A DNA stretch of 64,000 nucleotides from Actinomycetota bacterium (GTDB lineage: Bacteria; Actinomycetota; Actinomycetes; S36-B12; CAIYMF01): positions 1-64,000 of the forward strand of contig JAPLAU010000034.1 of the NCBI GenBank assembly GCA_026393115.1, read 5' to 3'. This document shows, piece by piece, positions 32,825 to 43,100 of the stretch. Made by a program: the position numbers and the translations under genes. The notes below the pieces were generated by a model. The model saw only the letters and a program-made list of their open reading frames with translations, was not told where the DNA came from and searched no databases. Positions within the stretch are counted from its first letter, which is position 1. Each line of letters starts with the position of its first letter.

Positions 32825-34624
32825 ATGCTCGACCCAACTGCTACTGCGTCACTCAACGCTTTCCTGGCCACGTTCGGCGATGCGCTGGAACGAGGCGATG
32901 TTGATGCGGCCGTTGACCTCTTTGCCGACGAGTGCTACTGGCGTGACTTGGTGTCGTTCACGTGGAACATCCGCACGATGGAGGGCCGCGACCAAGTACG
33001 CGACATGCTCGGTGAGTGCCTTGCACAGGTGAAGCCAACGGGTTGGCAGGTTGCTGAAGGAGAAGTGGCCACTGAGGCCGATGGCGTGCTTGAAGGCTGG
33101 ATCAGTTTCGAGACCGACGTTGCGCGTGGATTCGGCCTGATTCGGGTTCGTGACGGCCGCATCTGGACATTGCTCACGACGATGGTCGAACTCAAGGGGT
33201 ACGAGGAGAAGTCGGGATTCACCCGGCCTCTCGGTGCCAAGCACGGGCGGAACGTCGGAGCGAAGACGTGGAAGGAAGAGCAAGAGGAAGAGCGTGCCTC
33301 ACTGGGGTACGACACCCAGCCGTACGTGGTGATCATCGGTGGCGGGCAGGGTGCGATTGGTCTCGGCGCGCGGCTTCGCCAACTCGGAGTTCCGACGATC
33401 ATTGTGGAGAAGAACGACCGGCCAGGTGATTCATGGCGTAAGCGCTACAAGTCGCTCTGCCTGCACGACCCGGTCTGGTACGACCACATGCCGTACATCG
33501 ACTTTCCGGCGAACTGGCCGGTGTTTTCGCCGAAGGACAAGATCGGCGATTGGCTTGAGATGTACACGAAGGTGATGGAACTCAACTACTGGACTCGTTC
33601 TGAGGTGAAGCACGCCGCGTGGGATGACGCCGCAGGTACCTGGTCGGTGGTCATTGACCGCGATGGCGACGAAGTGGTGCTGCGGCCGACACAGTTGGTG
33701 TTCGCGACCGGAATGTCAGCCCAGCCCCACGTCCCGAACTTCGCGGGTGCCGACACATTCGCCGGTGAGCAGCACCATTCGTCACAGCATCCAGGGCCTG
33801 ACGGTTATGTCGGCAAGAAGGTTGTGGTGATTGGCTCCAACAACTCGGCGCATGACATTTGCGCGGCGTTGTTTGAGGCCGGTGTTGACGTCACCATGGT
33901 GCAGCGATCGACAACTCACATTGTGAAGTCTGAGTCGCTGATGGAGATTGGGCTCGGTGACCTGTATTCCGAGCGTGCACTTCGCAGCGGAGTGACGACC
34001 GCCAAGGCCGACTTGATTTTCGCGTCCCTTCCCTATGCGATTCTCGCCGATTTCCAAAAGCCCGTATACGACAAGATTCGCGAAGTCGATGCCGACTTCT
34101 ACGCTGACCTTGAGGCGGCCGGATTCCAACTCGACTTCGGACCCGACGACTCGGGACTGTTCATGAAGTACCTGCGGCGCGGCTCGGGCTACTACATCGA
34201 TATTGGCGCCTCGCAGATGATCATCGACGGCAAGATCACACTGGTGGCAGGTCAGGTCGATCACCTCACGGCCAATGGTGTCGTGCTCGACAACGGCACC
34301 GAGGTTCCCGCTGACGTCATCGTGTACGCCACGGGATACGCCTCGATGAATGGGTGGGTCGCTGACCTCATTGACCGCGATACCGCTGACCGGGTTGGCA
34401 AGGTGTGGGGGCTCGGCTCGAACACGCCCAAGGATCCCGGGCCGTGGGAGGGCGAAGAGCGCAACATGTGGAAGCCGACTCAGGTGCAGAACCTGTGGTT
34501 CCACGGTGGCAACTTGCACCAGTCGCGCCACTATTCGCAGTTCCTGTCGTTACAGCTCAAGGCACGACTCGAGGGCCTTGCCACGCCGGTGTACGGGCTG
34601 CAGGAGGTTCACCACACCTCGTAG
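32825..34624 (+). CDS. NTF2/SnoaL-domain flavin-containing monooxygenase-like protein
   Basis: A 599-residue fusion. An NTF2-like alpha+beta domain (about 5-130) precedes an FMO-type dinucleotide-binding protein: VVIIGGGQGAIGLGARL (about 166-182), the FMO fingerprint region FAGEQHHSSQH (about 313-323), a second nucleotide-binding VVVIGSNNSAHDI (about 335-347) and VYATGY near 500. FMO-like enzymes use NADPH, FAD and oxygen to oxidise N, S or carbonyl groups. GGAGGACG lies just before the ATG. It could oxidise an amine of the island; substrate evidence is lacking. Confidence 0.88.
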   Translation: MLDPTATASLNAFLATFGDALERGDVDAAVDLFADECYWRDLVSFTWNIRTMEGRDQVRDMLGECLAQVKPTGWQVAEGEVATEADGVLEGWISFETDVARGFGLIRVRDGRIWTLLTTMVELKGYEEKSGFTRPLGAKHGRNVGAKTWKEEQEEERASLGYDTQPYVVIIGGGQGAIGLGARLRQLGVPTIIVEKNDRPGDSWRKRYKSLCLHDPVWYDHMPYIDFPANWPVFSPKDKIGDWLEMYTKVMELNYWTRSEVKHAAWDDAAGTWSVVIDRDGDEVVLRPTQLVFATGMSAQPHVPNFAGADTFAGEQHHSSQHPGPDGYVGKKVVVIGSNNSAHDICAALFEAGVDVTMVQRSTTHIVKSESLMEIGLGDLYSERALRSGVTTAKADLIFASLPYAILADFQKPVYDKIREVDADFYADLEAAGFQLDFGPDDSGLFMKYLRRGSGYYIDIGASQMIIDGKITLVAGQVDHLTANGVVLDNGTEVPADVIVYATGYASMNGWVADLIDRDTADRVGKVWGLGSNTPKDPGPWEGEERNMWKPTQVQNLWFHGGNLHQSRHYSQFLSLQLKARLEGLATPVYGLQEVHHTS

Positions 34625-34666
34625 TACTAAGAGGAAGGGCAACACATTGGCCGTACACTCATCGGT

Positions 34667-35653
34667 ATGGCCTATGAATTTCTCGAAGGCGTTGACCTGC
34701 TACCTCAGATACCCGGCGCCTCGGCTCCGTCAATCGCGGGGTTACGGGCGTTCGTCGCTGTGGCCGAGCTCGGTCACTTCGGTGACGCGGCGGCAGCGGC
34801 TCGGGTGAGCCAGCCGGCACTGTCGCAGGCGTTGGCTGCGCTAGAACGCAATCTGGGTGTGGCATTGATTGAGCGCACGACGCGACGAGTACTGGTGACT
34901 CCCGATGGTCAAAGGCTGCTCCCTGCTGCGCGGGCGTCACTGGAGTCTCTCGATGCTCTGGCATTGCTTGCTGACTCCGACCGAGAGCCTCTGGCGGGCC
35001 TAGTGCGCATCGGAGTGATTCCGACTGTCGCGCCGTACTTGGCGCCCCCCATGCTGCGCACCCTGCAGAAGGCGGTGCCGGCGATGCTTCCTGAGATTCA
35101 TGAAGACCAGACCGCGCGGCTGCTTGAGGCGCTCTCGACTGGTGCGATTGACGTCGCGATTCTGGCGCTGCCCGTGGGGGCGGCAGGCGTGGCAGAAGTG
35201 CCGCTCTATGACGAGGACTTCGTGCTGGCGGTGCCTGCTGGCCATCCGCTGGCGGGGGGTGAGGCGATTCCATTGACATCGCTGGTCGAAACCCGGTTGC
35301 TACTTCTCGACGAAGGTCACTGCCTTCGTGATCAGGCCTTGGAAGTGTGTGGAACTGTCGGTGCGCGTGAGGCGGGATCGGCGCGGGCGGCGAGTTTGTC
35401 GACCATTGTGCGGCTGGTCGAGGCAGGACTCGGCACCACCTTGCTGCCGGCGACTGCCGTTCGCGCTGAGGGATCCGCGGAATTGGGATTCGCGCGATTC
35501 CGATCGCCAGCTCCGGGCCGCCATATTGGTGTGGTGTATCGCGCATCCAGTCCCCGTGCGCACGAGTGGAATCTATTGGCCAGCCACGTGAGGGCCGCCG
35601 TCTCGGGAGTGGCCGAGTGGTCCGGCGGTGTGCGAGTGAGTGGTGCTCGTTAG
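34667..35653 (+). CDS. oxyR: LysR-family hydrogen peroxide regulator OxyR
   Basis: A 328-residue LysR-type regulator. The HTH is FGDAAAAARVSQPALSQALA (about 38-57). The C-terminal domain has Cys219 (EGHCLRDQ) and Cys228 (ALEVCG), nine residues apart, as are Cys199 and Cys208 of E. coli OxyR; disulfide formation there signals peroxide. TACACT (34654-34659) is 7 bases before the ATG. Unlike most oxyR genes it has no ahpC or katG beside it; it follows the FMO gene by 42 bases. Confidence 0.9.
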   Translation: MAYEFLEGVDLLPQIPGASAPSIAGLRAFVAVAELGHFGDAAAAARVSQPALSQALAALERNLGVALIERTTRRVLVTPDGQRLLPAARASLESLDALALLADSDREPLAGLVRIGVIPTVAPYLAPPMLRTLQKAVPAMLPEIHEDQTARLLEALSTGAIDVAILALPVGAAGVAEVPLYDEDFVLAVPAGHPLAGGEAIPLTSLVETRLLLLDEGHCLRDQALEVCGTVGAREAGSARAASLSTIVRLVEAGLGTTLLPATAVRAEGSAELGFARFRSPAPGRHIGVVYRASSPRAHEWNLLASHVRAAVSGVAEWSGGVRVSGAR

Positions 35654-35772
35654 CGCAGAGTTGCGAAGGGTTCGCAGGTGCGAGCGGGTATTCGCCCCCG
35701 ACGTGGGGAACACGAGCACGCGTGACAGGGTTGTGACTACATCCCGCTACATTGACTTCCCTGGAGAATGCC

Positions 35773-36963
35773 GTGTCCCTTCCGCCTCTCGTTGAGCCCG
35801 CGGACTCGCTCACAGTTGAGGAAGTCCGCCGCTACAGCCGCCACCTGATCATTCCTGACGTGGGGATGAGTGGGCAGAAGCGGCTGAAGAACGCCAAGGT
35901 GCTGTGTGTCGGCGCGGGCGGACTCGGATCACCGTCGCTCATGTACCTCGCTGCTGCGGGCGTGGGCACGCTGGGCATCGTCGAATTCGACGTGGTCGAC
36001 GAGAGTAATTTGCAGCGGCAGATCATCCACGGTCAGTCAGATATCGGACGCAGTAAAGCCGAAAGTGCCCGCGATACGGTGCGCGAAATCAATCCGCTGA
36101 TCACGGTGAATCTTCACGAAGAGCGCCTCGACAGCAGCAACGTCATGGAGTTGTTCGCGCAATACGACCTCATCGTCGACGGAACCGACAACTTTGCCAC
36201 GCGCTACTTGGTCAATGACGCGTGTGTGTTGCTCAACAAGCCTTACATCTGGGGTTCGATCTATCGCTTCGATGGTCAGGCCAGCGTCTTCTGGAGCGAG
36301 TACGGACCCTGCTACCGCTGCCTTTACCCTGAGCCGCCGCCGCCCGGAATGGTGCCGTCGTGTGCTGAGGGCGGTGTTCTCGGCGTGCTCTGCGGAACCA
36401 TCGGATCGATTCAGGTCACCGAGGCGATCAAGGTGCTCACCGGAATTGGCGAGCCGCTCGTCGGATCGCTCATGGTGTACGACGCCCTCGACATGGTGTT
36501 CCGCAAGGTGCGAGTGCGTAAGGATCCTGACTGCGCGATTTGCGGCGATCACCCCACGGTTACTGAGTTGATCGACTACGAGGCCTTCTGCGGCACGATC
36601 AGCGATGCCGCCGCCGAGGCCGCCCACGATTCCACAATTTCTGTGGTGACGTTGCGCGACATGCTCGACGCTCGTGAGCGCGGTGAAGACGATTTCGAGT
36701 TGATCGATGTTCGTGAGCCACACGAGTACGAAATCGTGTCGATTCCGGGTTCGGTGCTGATTCCGAAGGGCAAGTTCCTTGATGGTTCAGCCCTGGCCGA
36801 CCTGCCGAGTGACAAGCGCGTTGTTCTCTACTGCAAGGTCGGTGGCCGGTCGGCCGAGGCGCTCGCAGTGGTGAAGGGCGCCGGATTCTCTGACGCCATT
36901 CACGTGGGCGGCGGCGTCGTTGCGTGGGTCAACCAGATTGAGCCCGACAAACCCAACTACTAA
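35773..36963 (+). CDS. moeZ: Adenylyltransferase/sulfurtransferase MoeZ
   Basis: A 396-residue ThiF-like E1 domain fused to a C-terminal rhodanese. It activates ubiquitin-like sulfur carriers (MoaD, ThiS, CysO) by adenylation and then thiocarboxylation. Nucleotide site VGAGGLGSP (about 46-54), Cys180/Cys183 and Cys254/Cys257 as zinc ligands, VPSCAEGGVLG with Cys197, and rhodanese Cys354 (YCKVGGRS). GTG at 35773 has GGAG 6 bases upstream; an in-frame TTG at 35752 has none. It marks the return of the conserved block after the island. Confidence 0.93.
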   Translation: MSLPPLVEPADSLTVEEVRRYSRHLIIPDVGMSGQKRLKNAKVLCVGAGGLGSPSLMYLAAAGVGTLGIVEFDVVDESNLQRQIIHGQSDIGRSKAESARDTVREINPLITVNLHEERLDSSNVMELFAQYDLIVDGTDNFATRYLVNDACVLLNKPYIWGSIYRFDGQASVFWSEYGPCYRCLYPEPPPPGMVPSCAEGGVLGVLCGTIGSIQVTEAIKVLTGIGEPLVGSLMVYDALDMVFRKVRVRKDPDCAICGDHPTVTELIDYEAFCGTISDAAAEAAHDSTISVVTLRDMLDARERGEDDFELIDVREPHEYEIVSIPGSVLIPKGKFLDGSALADLPSDKRVVLYCKVGGRSAEALAVVKGAGFSDAIHVGGGVVAWVNQIEPDKPNY

Positions 36964-36967
36964 GTCG

Positions 36968-37192
36968 CTACTCCGGCGGGAATGTTCCGGGGTCGGTGAA
37001 GGCCACTCGCTTGTGGCTGCCGTCGCAGAAGGGCTTGTCCTGGGATTCACCGCAGCGACAGAGCCAGAAATGCCCCTCGGTCGCAATCACTTCGCCGTTG
37101 GCGTCGTGCAGCACGACGTCGCCAGAGACCTGATACGGGCCATTGCGGCCAACCTTGACGACCGGCATCTCATTCGGGGTGGACTCGCTCAT
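36968..37192 (-). CDS. CDGSH iron-sulfur domain protein
   Basis: A 74-residue protein built around the CDGSH motif: LCRCGESQDKPFCDGSHKR contains the Cys-x-Cys-x(n)-Cys-x3-His arrangement that binds a 2Fe-2S cluster with one His ligand. A basic P-Y-x-V-x-G-D-V lead precedes it. Function in bacteria is unsettled (electron transfer or redox sensing). ATG at 37192 has AAGGAGC 5 bases upstream. The open frame extends 36 bases upstream with no better site. Confidence 0.93.
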   Translation of the reverse strand: MSESTPNEMPVVKVGRNGPYQVSGDVVLHDANGEVIATEGHFWLCRCGESQDKPFCDGSHKRVAFTDPGTFPPE

Positions 37193-37354
37193 TGACAGCT
37201 CCTTGAATCGGTGACACCACTCAACCACACCTGCTGACGCATGCGCATTTTGTCGGCGAGTCCATCAGGTAGTGGCACTAAAACGCCGGATAACGCTGCT
37301 AAGTGATGAACTCGCGGAGAGAGTAATGGGCTTGCAGGGGTTGGGGCGGGCGGA

Positions 37355-39730
37355 TCAGAGGGCGTCGTGTTTGGTGAGCCACTGGAACGATAGCCAGCCT
37401 GGAATTGTGGGTAGCCAGAAGGTCAGCAGGCGGAAGAGCAGCACGCTGGACAGCGCGATACCGGCATCGACGCCCACGCCGACCAGACCGGCCGTCATCA
37501 CGGCCTCGACGGCACCCACGCCACCTGGCGTCGGTGCGGCCTGTCCCAAAGTCGAACCCGCGAGATACACCAGTGCAATCGCCCACAGACTGCTGGCAGT
37601 GCCGCCGAATGCGTAGACCGAGGCGACGAGGCAGGCGCAGAAGGCGATGTTGAGAATGAGGATGCCGCCGATTCCGACGGCGAGCTTCGCGGGGCGCTGT
37701 GCCACTGCCACCAATCGCGGACCCACCCGTTGCAACATCGGCTTACCTCGGCTGAACAGCCAGCGTCGAACCGGTGGAAGCGGAAGCACCACGACTAGGC
37801 AGAGTGCGAGCGCGGCCACGACGATGATGGCTTCTCGGGGCGGATCAAAAGCGAAATCATGCTGCGAGCCAGCGAGAACGCCGGCGATGAAGAGCAGTGA
37901 AATGTGAACGAAGAACGCAATGATCTGCGACACGCCCACACTGGCTCCGGCGACAGCAGGATGCACACCCGACTGCTGGAGATAGCGCACGTTGACGGCA
38001 ACGGTTCCGAGAGTGGGCGGCGTGACGAGCGTGGCGAAACCAGCGGCAAGTTGGGCGAGGAAGGTGCGAAGGAGGGAGAGTTTTTCAAGAACAAACCCCT
38101 GCAACGCCATCGCGGCACCGACGAACGTGAGCGCCGAAAGAATGGCCGCGATACCGACCCACGTCCAGTTGGCGTCTCGGAACAACTGCAGCAGGTCAAC
38201 TTGGGCGAGCTGTCCCAGCAAGATGTAGGCGGCCACGAGCCCAGCCACGATGGTGAGCAGCGTGCGTGGTTTGACGCGTTCAACCGAGATTTGCTCAACC
38301 TCACCTTCGGGGGTGATGTCGATCAACGCCTCGCGCAGTGCCTTGAGGAGTGACTTGTCGCGTCGCACCACTCGGCGTGTTTCGGACGAAAACGCGACCG
38401 GCTGCATTACCGGAAGCGCGCGCGCGATGCGCGCATCACCCAGCACTTCGCGTGCCATTGCGACGGCGCGCGCGGGCGAACTCACCGATGCGGTGGTCGC
38501 CAGCAACTCGGCAAGATCAATGCGTTCCTGCAGATCGCTCATGGCAACGATGCCCGATCCGAGATCAAGGAGCCAGACCTGACCTTCGGGGTCACGCAGA
38601 AGGTGGTCGGAGGACAGTGCGCGATGACAGATGCGGTGATCGTGCAGTGTGCGCAGGGCTTCCCACGCACCGCGCACATCGGAATCGGTGACCTCGATCA
38701 GGTCGAAGGCCTGCCCCTCGATGTGGTCGTAGGCAAGGATCGCTGCGTCAGCGCCGATTTCGGACACCACCCGCAGGTGTGGGGTGGGTGCTCCGACGGA
38801 CTCGCCGGCGTAGGCCATCAATGCCGCGCGCTCAAGGGTGCGGCGCATCGACAATCCGCCGTACGCCTCGTCATCGCGCAAACGCACCGTGCGCCACGCC
38901 CGACTTAACAGGCCGGCCCCTTCGAGGTCGCGGTCAAGCACCACCACCTGCAGTCGCTGGCCATGATCGGTGGTCGCGCTGTAACGCCGGCCTTCGCTGG
39001 TGATGCGGGTAGCACGCAGAACGGTAACCGGCAGCCCGGCGCGTTCGAGTGCGGCAGCAACCTCAACTCCTGGAGGTCGGGTTGTGGGAGTACCGAGTGC
39101 ATAGCGGGCGAGGAGGCCGATGGCCCAGCCAATCAGCACCGTGAGTAGGAGACCGGTAAGGGTGAACGCCCCATTGATCACGAGCGAAACGAACGTCGCA
39201 GCGATGACGACGGCCGAAAGAATGCTCCAGCGTGCCCGTTCAATCACTCGAGCGGTCGAACAGAACGCAACGATGCCGGCGAGTAGCGGGTAGAACGGGT
39301 TTTGATCGCGGGTGGCATCACCGTTAACGGCACGCCAGAGACCGTCGGGGGCGTACTTTTCAGCCGCCCACGCCAGTACCGTGACCACGATGATCGACAC
39401 CACCGCTGCGCCGAGTGCATCGATGAGCTGGCGGCCGCGGCGGCGCACGAGCAGGTCGACGGCCACCACGACCGGCAGGATCAGGATTCCGAGGCCGGAG
39501 ACCAGCGACAGTGGCAGGAGCAGCCATCCGGGTAGCTTCTGGAGGGCGTCGGCGACGTCAGTGCCGATGCCATTCGCGGTGTTCGAGGCGAAGTAGGCAA
39601 TGGCGAGGACCGCGAGGGACACGAGGATAACCAGCACGAAGCGCACGAGGTCGGCCGGCCGACGAACGCTTTTGGAAACGACGCCGTCTTCAATCACGAG
39701 GGTGCGCGCGATCTCCTGCGGCGCATCCAT
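37355..39730 (-). CDS. YbhN-like (LPG synthase TM) membrane protein with internal kinase-like domain
   Basis: A 791-residue protein of three parts: an N-terminal membrane region of about six helices (about 25-210), a kinase-fold domain (about 225-440) and a C-terminal eight-helix YbhN/UPF0104 domain (about 480-785). The middle part has HRALSSDHLL in place of the H-R-D catalytic loop and LLDLGSG in place of DFG. YbhN domains occur in lysylphosphatidylglycerol synthases as lipid flippases. The missing HRD Asp points to a pseudokinase that binds nucleotide or a partner. It is divergent from the small alkyltransferase-like gene. Confidence 0.85.
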   Translation of the reverse strand: MDAPQEIARTLVIEDGVVSKSVRRPADLVRFVLVILVSLAVLAIAYFASNTANGIGTDVADALQKLPGWLLLPLSLVSGLGILILPVVVAVDLLVRRRGRQLIDALGAAVVSIIVVTVLAWAAEKYAPDGLWRAVNGDATRDQNPFYPLLAGIVAFCSTARVIERARWSILSAVVIAATFVSLVINGAFTLTGLLLTVLIGWAIGLLARYALGTPTTRPPGVEVAAALERAGLPVTVLRATRITSEGRRYSATTDHGQRLQVVVLDRDLEGAGLLSRAWRTVRLRDDEAYGGLSMRRTLERAALMAYAGESVGAPTPHLRVVSEIGADAAILAYDHIEGQAFDLIEVTDSDVRGAWEALRTLHDHRICHRALSSDHLLRDPEGQVWLLDLGSGIVAMSDLQERIDLAELLATTASVSSPARAVAMAREVLGDARIARALPVMQPVAFSSETRRVVRRDKSLLKALREALIDITPEGEVEQISVERVKPRTLLTIVAGLVAAYILLGQLAQVDLLQLFRDANWTWVGIAAILSALTFVGAAMALQGFVLEKLSLLRTFLAQLAAGFATLVTPPTLGTVAVNVRYLQQSGVHPAVAGASVGVSQIIAFFVHISLLFIAGVLAGSQHDFAFDPPREAIIVVAALALCLVVVLPLPPVRRWLFSRGKPMLQRVGPRLVAVAQRPAKLAVGIGGILILNIAFCACLVASVYAFGGTASSLWAIALVYLAGSTLGQAAPTPGGVGAVEAVMTAGLVGVGVDAGIALSSVLLFRLLTFWLPTIPGWLSFQWLTKHDAL

Positions 39731-39774
39731 CCCTGCATCATCGCAGTACGACCCGAGGGGGCAGGATTCGACAC

Positions 39775-40068
39775 GTGCTGCCTAGCCCATTCGCGGAGCG
39801 TGTGCTCGATCTCGTCGACACGATTCCGCCCGGCCGTGTGCTGGCCTATTCCGATGTGGCCGCCATGCTGGGCGAGGGTGGCGCGCGGGCTGTGGGCACG
39901 GTCATGGCTCGCTTCGGCTCGGGAGTTGCCTGGCACCGGGTGGTGCGAGCGGATGGGCGACCGGCCGCGGGGCATGAGCAGGAGGCACTTCGACGTCTTG
40001 AGGCGGAGGGCGCTTTCCTGCGCGGGACCCGGGTCGACATGGCTCGCTCTCGGTGGGACGGCCGGTAG
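39775..40068 (+). CDS. Alkyltransferase-like protein (ATL/MGMT-fold, Trp for catalytic Cys)
   Basis: A 97-residue O6-alkylguanine-DNA alkyltransferase-like domain: the opening FAERVLDLVDTIPPGRVLAYS, the HTH-like region G-G-A-R-A-V-G-T-V-M-A-R-F and VAWHRVVRADGRPA. The alkyl-accepting Cys of the PCHRV motif is replaced by Trp (residue 53), as in ATL proteins. These bind alkylated guanine, flip it and hand it to nucleotide excision repair without accepting the alkyl group. A GTG start is used. It precedes adnA by 40 bases. Confidence 0.9.
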   Translation: MLPSPFAERVLDLVDTIPPGRVLAYSDVAAMLGEGGARAVGTVMARFGSGVAWHRVVRADGRPAAGHEQEALRRLEAEGAFLRGTRVDMARSRWDGR

Positions 40069-40107
40069 AAGGCCGTCACGTCAGACCCCTATGTACATAA
40101 TCGGCAG

Positions 40108-43100
40108 GTGACAGTGCACTGGTCGCTCGACCGCACGCCGCCGGCCTCCGCCGAGGCGCCCGAACTCGATGGCGACCAGCAACTCGTGCAGTCCCATCGG
40201 GCCGGTCCACTCTTAGTGCTTGCCGGACCCGGAACTGGGAAGACCACCACCATCGTCGAGTCGGTCATCAGTCGACTCACCGATCCACACGAAGCCATCC
40301 GGCCTGACGAGGTGCTGGTGTTGACCTTTGGTCGTAGGGCGGCCGGTGAATTGCGTACGCGCATCACTGCCCGCGCAGGTGGGGGAGCGGTTCCGCTCAT
40401 CGCCACCTTTCATTCCTTTGCCTACGGACTGATGCGTCAGTTTGCTGACCCGGAGGCGTTTCGTTCTCCGCCACGACTTCTCAGTGGGCCCGAGCAGCAA
40501 GCCCGAATTCGCGAATTGCTCGCTGGCAGCGTGCAGCAGGGCTCGGTTTCCTGGCCCGCCGAACTCGTTGAGGCGCTGCCCACGCGAGGATTCGCCGAAG
40601 AGGTGCGAGCTCTCATCGCTCGCGTGCGTGGGCTGGGTCTTGAGCCAGCCGACTTGCAGTGGCTCGGTGAACGCGAAGGTGACGGCACGTGGCGGTCGGT
40701 CGGGCAGTTTGCCGATGAATACCTCGAAGTCAGCGATGCCGAGAACGTGCTCGACTACACCGAGGTCATGCTGCGCGCTGTTCTTGTGGCAGAGCAGCAC
40801 CCTGAGATTCGCAGTCGTTACCGTGCGGTGTTTGTCGATGAGTATCAGGACACCGATCCGATTCAGGTCCGACTGCTGCAGGCGCTGGTTACCGCGCAGA
40901 CCTCGCTGGTGGTTGTCGGCGATCCCGATCAGGCGATCTATTCGTTTCGTGGTGCCGATGTCGGCGGCCTACTGAGGTTTCGCAGCGACTTTGCCACCCC
41001 TGAGGGCGCTGAGGTGCCGGTGGTGGTTCTGGGTCACACGCGGCGCTTCGGCCCGGTCATCCGCGCTGCTGCCAGTGCCGTTATCGGAAGTCGCGCCCCG
41101 AATGGCCTGCGTTCTGAACACATTCATCGGTTGCGTGGTCCGCAGTGCGATCCCGCATCCCCGCCCGGTTCGGTCGAGGCAGTCGTCTGCGACGACGAAC
41201 GGGTGCAGGCCGATTTCATCGCCGACGTCCTTCGCCGGGCGGTGCTCGAGCAGTCCGAGACTGAGGTGCCCTTGACCTGGAGTGACATGGCCGTGTTGGT
41301 GCGGTCAGGCACTCAGCAGATTCCCGCACTGCGTCGCGCACTTGTGGCCGCCGGTGTTCCTGTGGAGGTTGCGGGCGATGAATTGCCGTTGGCGCGTGAG
41401 CCTGCGGTCATTCCACTGCTGATGGCGGCCGACGTGGTGGCCGATCGTCGCTCGCTCACTCCCGACGTAGCGCAATCGCTTCTGACCTCCCCGCTCGGTG
41501 GCGTCGATGCCGCCGACCTGCGCCGCATGGTGCGAACTCTCCGGCGACGCGAGCGCGATGAGCGAATCCGTGAGCCGGCTGCACTGGGCATTCCACCAGA
41601 ACGTCCTCGGCCGTCTGTCGATGTCCTCGTTGACCTGCTCGCCGACCCCCACGCGGTCGACGCGATCGATCCGGGTGCTCTCGACGACGCGGTGCGAGGC
41701 ACGCGACGGCTTGCCCGCCTGCTGGCGGCCGCGGGTGAGTTACTCCATGAAGGTGCGTCACCCGCCGACGTGCTGTGGATGTTGTTCTCTGGCACGCCCT
41801 GGCCCCGACGCCTTGAGCAGGCGGCGCTCTCGGCCGGTCGGGCCAGCCGTCGGGCCAATGCTGATCTCGACGCGATCGTGGCGCTATTCGATGAAGCCGA
41901 GCGTGCAGTGGCTCGACACGACCGCTTTGTCGGACTAGCGAATTTCATTGACGAATTGCAGTCTCAGGAAATCCCGGCAAGCGGACTGCGCGAGTCGCCG
42001 CTGCGCAACGATGCGGTGCGGTTGCTTACGGCACACCGATCCAAAGGACTCGAGTGGCGTCTGGTGGTCGTCGCGGGAGTGCAGGAAGAAACCTGGCCCG
42101 ATGTGCGTCGCCGATCCTCACTCCTCGACGCCGAGACGTTGACCTGTGATTCGGCTGGTTACCCTGCGGTGTCTGACGCTCCAACCCTCAACGAACTCCT
42201 TGCCGAAGAACGCCGGCTCTTTTACGTAGCCTGCACTCGAGCACGCGAACGGCTCATTGTCACCGCAGTGAGTAGTCCCGACGACGAAGCCGGAGCGCAA
42301 CCATCGCGCTTCCTATCCGATCTGTCGGTGCCCATCCGCCAGGTCGGTCGGTCCGCAGCGCCGGGAGGCGATTCGGTAGCCGCGCGAGCGTTGACCCTTG
42401 ACTCCCTCGTCGCTGAACTTCGTTCCGTCCTCACCGACCAGACATCGCGCATGTCGGTGCGTGAAGCGGCAGCTGCCCGACTGGCGGTGCTTGCTGACTG
42501 GCGAACGGCAGACGGGGCAGTCGTCGCTCCCGCCGCCGATCCCGGCCGTTGGTGGGGATTACTTGATCGCACCGACCCCGGTGTTCCGATGCTCGACCCC
42601 GAGCGGCCGGTGCCACTGTCAGGAAGTTCGCTGACCGCCATCGATACCTGCCCACTGCGGTGGTTTCTCGAACATGAAGCTCGAGCTCGCTCGCAAACAT
42701 CGACGGCGATGGGATTCGGAACCCTCGTGCATGCTGTCGCCGACCTCGTGGCGCGCAATGAAGTTGAAGCCGACCTTGAGGTGCTCGACGGCCTGCTCGG
42801 CAGAGTGTGGTCGCAACTGGGATTTGAGGCACCGTGGTATAGCCGCATCGAGCGCGCGAATGCCCGCGAGGCACTCACGCGTTTTCTGCACTGGCACGGT
42901 GCCCGCCAAGGTGCGCTGCTCGGAAGCGAAGTCAGTTTCGCCACACCACTGACGGTGCGCGGAGCGCACGGTGATGTCGCCGTCGTGCTGCGCGGGTCGA
43001 TGGACGTGGTTGAGATTCGCGTCGATGGCGATTCCGTTCAAGTTCATGTGGCCGACCTCAAGACCGGAGGAACCGTCGCCGCGGGCGATGTACCGCACCA

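Noticed and set aside
34659-35813. Minus-strand open frame of 384 codons over oxyR
   Set aside because: Antisense to a clear LysR gene, Arg/Pro/Ser-rich low-complexity product and no ribosome-binding site.
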